DNA of 64,000 nucleotides from Liolophura sinensis. Taxonomy: Eukaryota; Mollusca; Polyplacophora; Chitonida; Chitonidae. Made by a program: the position numbers and the translations under genes. This document shows positions 59,901 to 64,000 of the stretch, one piece after another. Numbering within the stretch: position 1 is the first letter of the stretch; every line of letters begins with the position of its first letter. The stretch spans positions 1,167,474 through 1,231,473 of the forward strand of contig NC_088298.1 in assembly GCF_032854445.1 (NCBI RefSeq), written 5' to 3'. The notes beneath the pieces are model-generated. The model had not been told where the DNA came from, ran no database searches, and saw nothing but the letters and a program-made list of their open reading frames with translations.

Positions 59901-62900
59901 TTAAAATTATAACAAAACACATATTAGTACATCATTTGAAAAACAAAGAGACAACTAACGCAGAAGCTTAATAAGGGGACATAACTGCTCACTCACATTT
60001 CTGCACAATCACAGAACTCTTTTCTCTTTTCCATCTCAGCTGGTCGTAACGCCGCATGGCTATCCACTTCCGTGCAACGGCTTGCGCCAAGACAACCTTC
60101 TTCAGGTATTCTTCATACCTGCGGGTCAGTTCCTCTATGTGATAATACTTAAGGAAAACCTGTCAACAGATAGTGAAATACAGTACAGCCGGATCCTAAA
60201 CATCAACACAACACCCACCATGGCCAGAGGATACGCTGAAGAATTTTAACAGCTTTTAACAGCTTACTGTTTTTGGGCCCCTTACTGTTTAGCTCTGCCA
60301 CCCATACGCACTGTCCTCTGAGGACAGGGGATTCAAATTTGTACCAGGTGTCTAGAATACATTACAATTTTGTTGTAACATAAATTACTTCACTAATTAT
60401 TAAAGAACAAGCCATTCAGAGGCATTGATGGCAGAGTTATGTGCCCACAAAAATATGCATACATGTACGCAACACACTGCTTTCTGTGAAGTCCACCACG
60501 CTGTACATAACCACTCTATACAACTGTGGCAGTGTTTCAGAATTTGGAAACGGACTCGAGTTGTTTGGCTATCAGTAAATTTATCACTGTCTCATGTTGG
60601 ACACAAAATTACACATGAATATTTGACTTTTTGTGTCGTGTGTCAGCCTGCATGCTTATATATGCTTAAAAAACCTCTACTGAAAATGTATATGTAATGA
60701 GTCATATCTGTACCTCACAAAAGGCCTACAATTTACAAAATTCAAACCGCTGACGTGCACAAAGCTAAGCATGTTAATGTTTATCCCTTTAGTCTCAAGT
60801 CCTCTAAATTGTATCCCCAATTTCATAACTGTCGATCCTATGGTTTATTACTTTTTATGAGCACAAAAATTGTTAATTATAAGACAAGCGCAGACATATG
60901 TACCCTAAATATACGCATGAAGACGTGTGATGTCGGCCCCAGGTATATATGTACATATGTACCCTAAATTTTGCATAAAATCAAAGTTTTGTAAACACAA
61001 CACAAAGTGAAAATCAAAACCTGAGATTTTTGTTACTGGTAAAAAGAAATCTGTGAGCGCAATTCCAGTCCAATTTATGCTGTTACTTTCAAATAGCCCA
61101 AATAATTACCTTTCATGAAATATCAGCCTTGTCTGTGCACGTGTTATGTTCAAAATCGGTAAAAAAGTTCAAAACATTTACAGAGAACATCGCGCAAAAA
61201 ATACATGGACTACAGTGTACGTCTGATGTCATTACATCAACCTCCAGCAACTGAATATATGTCTTAAAATGGTACGCTGAACATGGCGTCGCAATGCACG
61301 GACTGTCGGCGGAACATGGGCCAACCCTATAGGTGTAACTCCCTCTGGTAGCAATAGGGGGCTTAATATTGTTATAATCTGACAAAGTTTTGGCAGTCAT
61401 AAGCACAGCTACAAAATAACCATACCTTTGTCCTGCCAAGCTGCCAGTTTTCCAGGCCCAACTTCTCCAGAAGAATACGGCAGTTTTCTGCTGAGATGTC
61501 CGGCACAGGTTCAAATCCAAATCCCAGAAAATAATACCTGGTTCAAAAAAAGTTAATTAGAAAGTCACACATGCCAAGGTGCTTTAAAAAATGTGTTCTC
61601 TAATCCAAATTGTTGCTATATCAAGTAAATATTTTTTATTTCATTGCTGTCTAAAGCTTTATGGGGGCTTTTGTGGCTCAGTTGGTTAGCGCGCTAGCAC
61701 GGCACAATGACCCAGGAACCTCTCACCAATGCGGTCGCTCTGAGTTCAAGTTCAGCTCATGCTGGCTTTCTCTCTGGTCATATGTGGGAAGGTCTGCCAG
61801 CAACCTGTGGATGGTTGTGTGTTTTCCCCGGGCTCTGCCTGGTTTTCCTCACACCATAATGCTGGTCGCCGTTGTATATGTGCAATATTCTTGAGTACGG
61901 CGTAAAACAATAATCAAATAAATACTTAAATCTAAAGCCATACGAGAATTACTCATTGATACGATGCCGGTGCCGGGGGGGGGGGGGGGGGGGGGGGTTG
62001 GGGGGTGGGGGGGGGGGTTGGGGGGTGGGGTGGGTGGGGGGGGTGGGGGGGGGAATTAGGAGCGTCAGGGTAAATCCACCGGCCTTTGATAAATTAATGA
62101 AAAACATTCCCACGTGTGACAATCAGATTTACACGACATATTAATGGATGACCAGTGCATTACACAAACTGACACATGTGGGCAAGTCTACAAACTGAAA
62201 TTTATTGAACTGGTGAACTAATGAAACTATAACAAAGAGCTTCCGCAAACCTGCTCAAGAACTCTGAGAAGACGATCCTGTGAGAGTAGCCCTGTCGGCG
62301 GATCTTCGTCGTCTCCAAGACGCCGGTGTACCTCAGCTGAGTGGTGACTTTCTCAGGGTTAAAGTGTCCAGGTTCTTTGTCATCATTCGGCTTGATGCAT
62401 CTGAAACACAAGGCATCATCATCTGTATTTTATATTGGACCTGATTTTATTTACTTATTTATTTGATCTATGTTTCATGCTGTACTCAGGAATATTTCAC
62501 TTATACAACAGCAGCCAGCATTATGGTGGGAGGGATCCACTTTCAACGCCGTAACCTCAAGTATGACTGTACAGTTGACTGACTTACATGTATTTATTTA
62601 TCAGATTAGTGCTTTATGTTGTACTCAAGGACAATGGCAGGCAGAGTTATTATGGGAGGAAACCAGGGCAAACCTACGACTTTGCAACTGCAGAGAGAGC
62701 TCAAGGTGTAAATCTTTACTGACGGAAGGCAAGCGACCTCTAACAAACTTCATGCAAGGTGTAAATCTTTACTGACGGAAGGCAAGCGACCTCTAACAAA
62801 CTTCATGCAAGGTGTAAATCTTTACTGACGGAAGGCAAGCGACCTCTAACAAACTTCATGTAAATCCACATGAACAGCCATACAAATTCAAGCACTGTTA

Positions 62901-63633
62901 ACTGCCACTAAAACATTAAGAACAGCGGGGGTGAGGGATTACGAATCATTTGTATTTATGTATTTATTCGACTAGTGTATTTACACCGTTATACTGTGGC
63001 AAACAGCATTACGATGAGAATTAAGAAACTGGACAGAGCCAGGGGGAAACCCATGATCATCCACAGGTTGCTGCCAGGCCTTCCCACAAGAAAGGCATTG
63101 TGGTCTCTCAACAAACATCATCCAGGACCACATTGTCACCTGTTAATTGTCACTAACGGACACAGGTGGTAGGGGAATACCGATCAGGCAACCTGGCAGA
63201 AAAATTGTAACGTGACAAACATTTCTGTTCGCGTAAAGAACAAATTAACATGGCACAAGATAGGAACAATACAACTATTTCACCTTCTGAAAGACAAAAA
63301 ACAATCATAAAAAAAACAAAGCAACAACAACTAAAATGAAGTATAAATAAGATGAAAGAGCATCATAAACACTGTTCAGGAAATATCTAGTTTTTTAGAT
63401 TTTTTCCAACTAAGTAAAATGGGTTTAAAACATCAGTTTCAAAAAAAAAATGTAACAAACTATTTTGCTAGACATGAACGTGATATTAGTGTTTTCTTTC
63501 ATAACAGGCCATACCTGACAAAATGTGGTGAGCCAGCCACCATCTTAGAGAGTAAATCCATGAGTGAGTTTCTGAAGTACGTGGCCACAGTCTGCTGTAC
63601 TCTAGACACGGATGTGTTGGAGGAGCTGGGGTG
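45106..63633 (-). CDS. myo3: Class III unconventional myosin, C-terminal half of gene
   Basis: Fourteen coding exons were read on the minus strand with GT/AG borders: 63515-63633, 62251-62400, 61426-61537, 59997-60159, 59579-59659, 58958-59119, 58304-58476, 57705-57932, 56924-56964, 56540-56611, 55632-55796, 50807-50932, 49901(?)-50013, 48312(?)-48550, 46175-46489 and 45106-45331 (last two groups include uncertain joins). Phases match from 63633 down to the acceptor at 50013, and again from 46175 to the stop. The links 50013-48550 and 48312-46489 do not match in phase, so small exons or other splice sites are missing there. Order: motor end ([22 protein letters not shown]), converter ([18 protein letters not shown]), six IQ-like motifs, long tail. 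The wording resembles class III (MYO3A/NINAC-type) motors; an N-terminal kinase domain would lie beyond the window and is not seen. A role in actin protrusions or photoreceptors is family knowledge. Confidence 0.85.
45985..46130. repeat. 19-bp minisatellite, about 8 units
   Basis: GATCTACATCAATACAAGT repeated head to tail, followed by a C-run (46134-46146). It lies between the last two myosin exons. Confidence 0.92.
47262..47516 (-). mobile_element. tRNA-derived SINE, full length, in a myosin intron
   Basis: Tail TTTTATTTTATTTATTTAC, conserved body, head read inversely as GGCGGCTGAGGTAGTTAGAG. Same strand as the host gene. Confidence 0.85.
48074..48099. repeat. (AG)n microsatellite
   Basis: About 13 GA dinucleotides in a myosin intron. 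Confidence 0.95.
48885..49626. repeat. 93-bp minisatellite, 8 units, in a myosin intron
   Basis: Units GTTCCATGTAGGCTACGTAG, CAGGCACGTGTACGTGACAT, CTGACTCTAATAAGGGTTGG, ACAAAAGGGAAGTTTGATCT, TCAACAGACAAAG. The + strand, antisense to the myosin, stays open for 244 codons, but it is bounded exactly by the repeat and starts inside it, so coding is unlikely. Confidence 0.92.
51563..52200. repeat. 30-bp minisatellite, about 21 units, in a myosin intron
   Basis: TGTATCCACTGTTCTTCATC plus AGGATCACAG in exact 30-bp register, with ATGATCACAG and AGGGTCACAG variants alternating, suggesting 60-bp higher-order units. Open in several frames because of the period. Confidence 0.95.
52563..52725. repeat. 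54-bp minisatellite, 3 units
   Basis: CCATAATTTAAGCTGTGCGT, GCTACTGTGCCACACTAAAA, TACATAAAACTATA; nearly identical copies, so recent. Confidence 0.92.
53118..53368 (-). mobile_element. tRNA-derived SINE with target-site duplication
   Basis: Full-length; AAAATGGCTACA (53106-53117) and AAAACGGCTACA (53372-53383) flank it. Located in a myosin intron, same strand as the gene. Confidence 0.85.
53998..54235 (-). mobile_element. tRNA-derived SINE, partial
   Basis: (ATTT)n tail, then a diverged body with several small deletions; it ends near the B-box-like GAGCTGGACTTGAACTC piece. Myosin intron. Confidence 0.8.
54312..54480. repeat. 33-bp minisatellite, 5 units
   Basis: AGCCAGATTGCAAGCATTAT, TTCTATGACCTCT, with small variants; adjoins the SINE at 53998-54235. 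Myosin intron. Confidence 0.92.
55632..57932 (-). CDS. myo3: Myosin III exons: proximal tail
   Basis: Exon 57705-57932 (76 codons, phase 0 to 0) starts [15 protein letters not shown], has a basic patch and a Gln run ([14 protein letters not shown]) and ends AAYYDG before GTGAGG. Exon 56924-56964 is only 41 bp ([13 protein letters not shown]). Exon 56540-56611 encodes [18 protein letters not shown]. Exon 55632-55796 encodes [16 protein letters not shown] and an acidic helical end. All phases agree. No known domain is recognised; predicted disordered and short-helix tail. Confidence 0.8.
58304..60159 (-). CDS. myo3: Myosin III exons: lever arm with six IQ-like motifs
   Basis: Exons 59997-60159, 59579-59659, 58958-59119 and 58304-58476 join in phase. 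IQ-like calmodulin-binding motifs in order: [13 protein letters not shown] (degenerate), [55 protein letters not shown] and [13 protein letters not shown]. They are spaced about 23-30 residues apart and bind calmodulin-type light chains in the family. Vertebrate class III myosins as I recall them have fewer, so a longer lever is suggested. Two motifs are split by introns right after the Gln-Lys. Confidence 0.88.
61426..61537 (-). CDS. myo3: Myosin III exon: converter region
   Basis: Joins in phase after LSR to give [10 protein letters not shown], then [19 protein letters not shown], with the donor GTATGG directly after the Lys. The next exon starts [11 protein letters not shown], completing the GKTKVFLK-type block that ends every myosin head; here Arg replaces the usual Lys (GRTKVFLK). 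Confidence 0.9.
61659..61926 (+). mobile_element. tRNA-derived SINE with imperfect target-site duplication
   Basis: Head GGCTTTTGTGGCTCAGTTGG TTAGCGCGCTAGC, full body and AAATAAATAC tail. CTAAAGCTTTA (about 61651) and CTAAAGCCATA (about 61932) flank it. Opposite strand to the myosin gene. Confidence 0.87.
61974..62054 (+). repeat. Poly-G tract with G-quadruplex potential
   Basis: About 80 bp almost entirely G with single T or TT breaks, offering many runs of three or more G. It is in a myosin intron; the G strand is the non-coding (template) strand for the minus-strand gene. Its length may be affected by assembly error. Confidence 0.9.
62251..63633 (-). CDS. myo3: Myosin III exons: end of motor domain
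   Basis: Exon 63515-63633 (39 codons, phase 0 to 2) has [20 protein letters not shown], the segment following loop 2 that contacts actin. Exon 62251-62400 (phase 2 to 2) begins at the conserved CIKPND and has [20 protein letters not shown], the SH1/SH2-type helix and relay-converter approach. The R of HFVR is split across the junction (AG|A). The intron between them holds SINE pieces and a 53-bp minisatellite. Confidence 0.92.
62450..62692 (-). mobile_element. Two adjacent SINE 3' fragments
   Basis: TTTACTTATTTATTTGAT with ACTCAGGAATATTTCACTTA (62450-62535) and a second tail TATTTATTTATCAGATTAGT with GTACTCAAGGACAATGGCAG (62590-62692). The second inserted beside or into the first. Confidence 0.65.
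62702..62862. repeat. 53-bp minisatellite, 3 units
   Basis: AAGGTGTAAATCTTTACTGA, CGGAAGGCAAGCGACCTCTA, ACAAACTTCATGC; identical copies except at the end, so recent. It starts inside the SINE-like fragment. Confidence 0.92.
62948..63092 (-). mobile_element. Diverged SINE 3' body
   Basis: TGTATTTATGTATTTATTCG tail followed by ACAGCATTACGATGAGAATT and CCACAGGTTGCTGCCAGGCC, matching the family at lower identity. Confidence 0.6.
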
Positions 63634-63825
63634 CTGCAAGCAGTCATAAAAAGACATTCAGGAAATACAGCATACTATATTTGTATCTACAAATCATGCA
63701 CATGCTTTCACAAAATATATTTTAATTATAACCCCCACACCCCACTGTCTCACAGGTTTATTAAAGCATTTTTTCAAGTGTGAAATCCACCGGTTTGCAC
63801 ACACTATTTATGATGTGTCATTCAA

Positions 63826-64000
63826 CATCTTTGCCACCCTAATTTTTCTAACTTTTGGGACACCTCGTCCATTCTTTTCAGCCAACATAGGGTCTTCACT
63901 ACCCTAATTTTTCTAACTTTTGGCACACCTCGTCTGCTCTTTTCAGCCAATATAGGGTCTTTGCTACCCTAATTTTTCTAACTTTTGGCACACCTCGTCC
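63826..64000. repeat. 65-bp minisatellite running off the window
   Basis: ACCCTAATTTTTCTAACTTT, TGGCACACCTCGTC, ...TTTTCAGCCAATATAGGGTC repeated at least 2.6 times and continuing past base 64000; it is in a myosin intron. Confidence 0.9.

Overview
This is animal (metazoan) nuclear DNA, most likely from a lophotrochozoan and probably a mollusc such as a bivalve. The window is AT-rich, its genes are split into short exons with GT/AG borders, there are no operons, and it is crowded with tRNA-derived SINEs, MITE-like hairpins and minisatellites. The SINE type (tRNA head, about 250 bp body, ATTT-type tail) is one I associate with molluscs. That assignment is recall, not a database result.

Layout. 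(1) 1-3.66 kb: a compact GC-richer block with an intron-poor Pro/Ser-rich protein ending in a RING-like motif (87-1283, +) and a C2H2 zinc-finger gene (exon 2761-3195, -). It has a TATA/E2F-type promoter, a CCAAT-rich upstream region and ends near a perfect 23-bp hairpin. (2) 4069-4378: a single clean + strand exon of a gene I cannot name. (3) 5.3-9.8 kb: dispersed and tandem repeats, a broken paralogue of the zinc-finger gene (8527-8782, -) and an amplified array of CCAAT plus E2F-type promoter modules. (4) 9.9-17 kb: mostly non-coding with MITEs. (5) about 17.1-20.7 kb, +: the 5' part of an unidentified gene (ATG at 18562, three coding exons). (6) 26.2-27.7 kb, -: the first two coding exons of a secreted six-cysteine protein. 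(7) 28.3-30 kb and 35.4-37.2 kb: large satellite arrays of 68-bp and 48-bp units. (8) 39.9-43.4 kb: 45-bp, 66-bp and other minisatellites. (9) 45.1 kb to at least 63.6 kb, -: the 3' half of a class III unconventional myosin gene. It covers the end of the motor, the converter, a run of six IQ-like motifs, and a long tail ending in two FRxxL actin-binding-type motifs. Its introns contain SINEs and further minisatellites. The N-terminal part of the myosin lies beyond base 64000.

The myosin gene is the best supported feature; 14 exons are placed, 11 of them joined by matching reading-frame phases. The two genes in the first 3.3 kb and their decayed, promoter-amplified relative at 8.5-9.6 kb are the most unusual part. 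They share promoter motifs and splice-site position and may be a mobile or virus-derived gene family, but origin cannot be decided from sequence reading alone. Most long open frames elsewhere (35-37, 41.6-42.6, 48.9-49.6 and 51.5-52.3 kb) are by-products of repeats whose period is a multiple of three.
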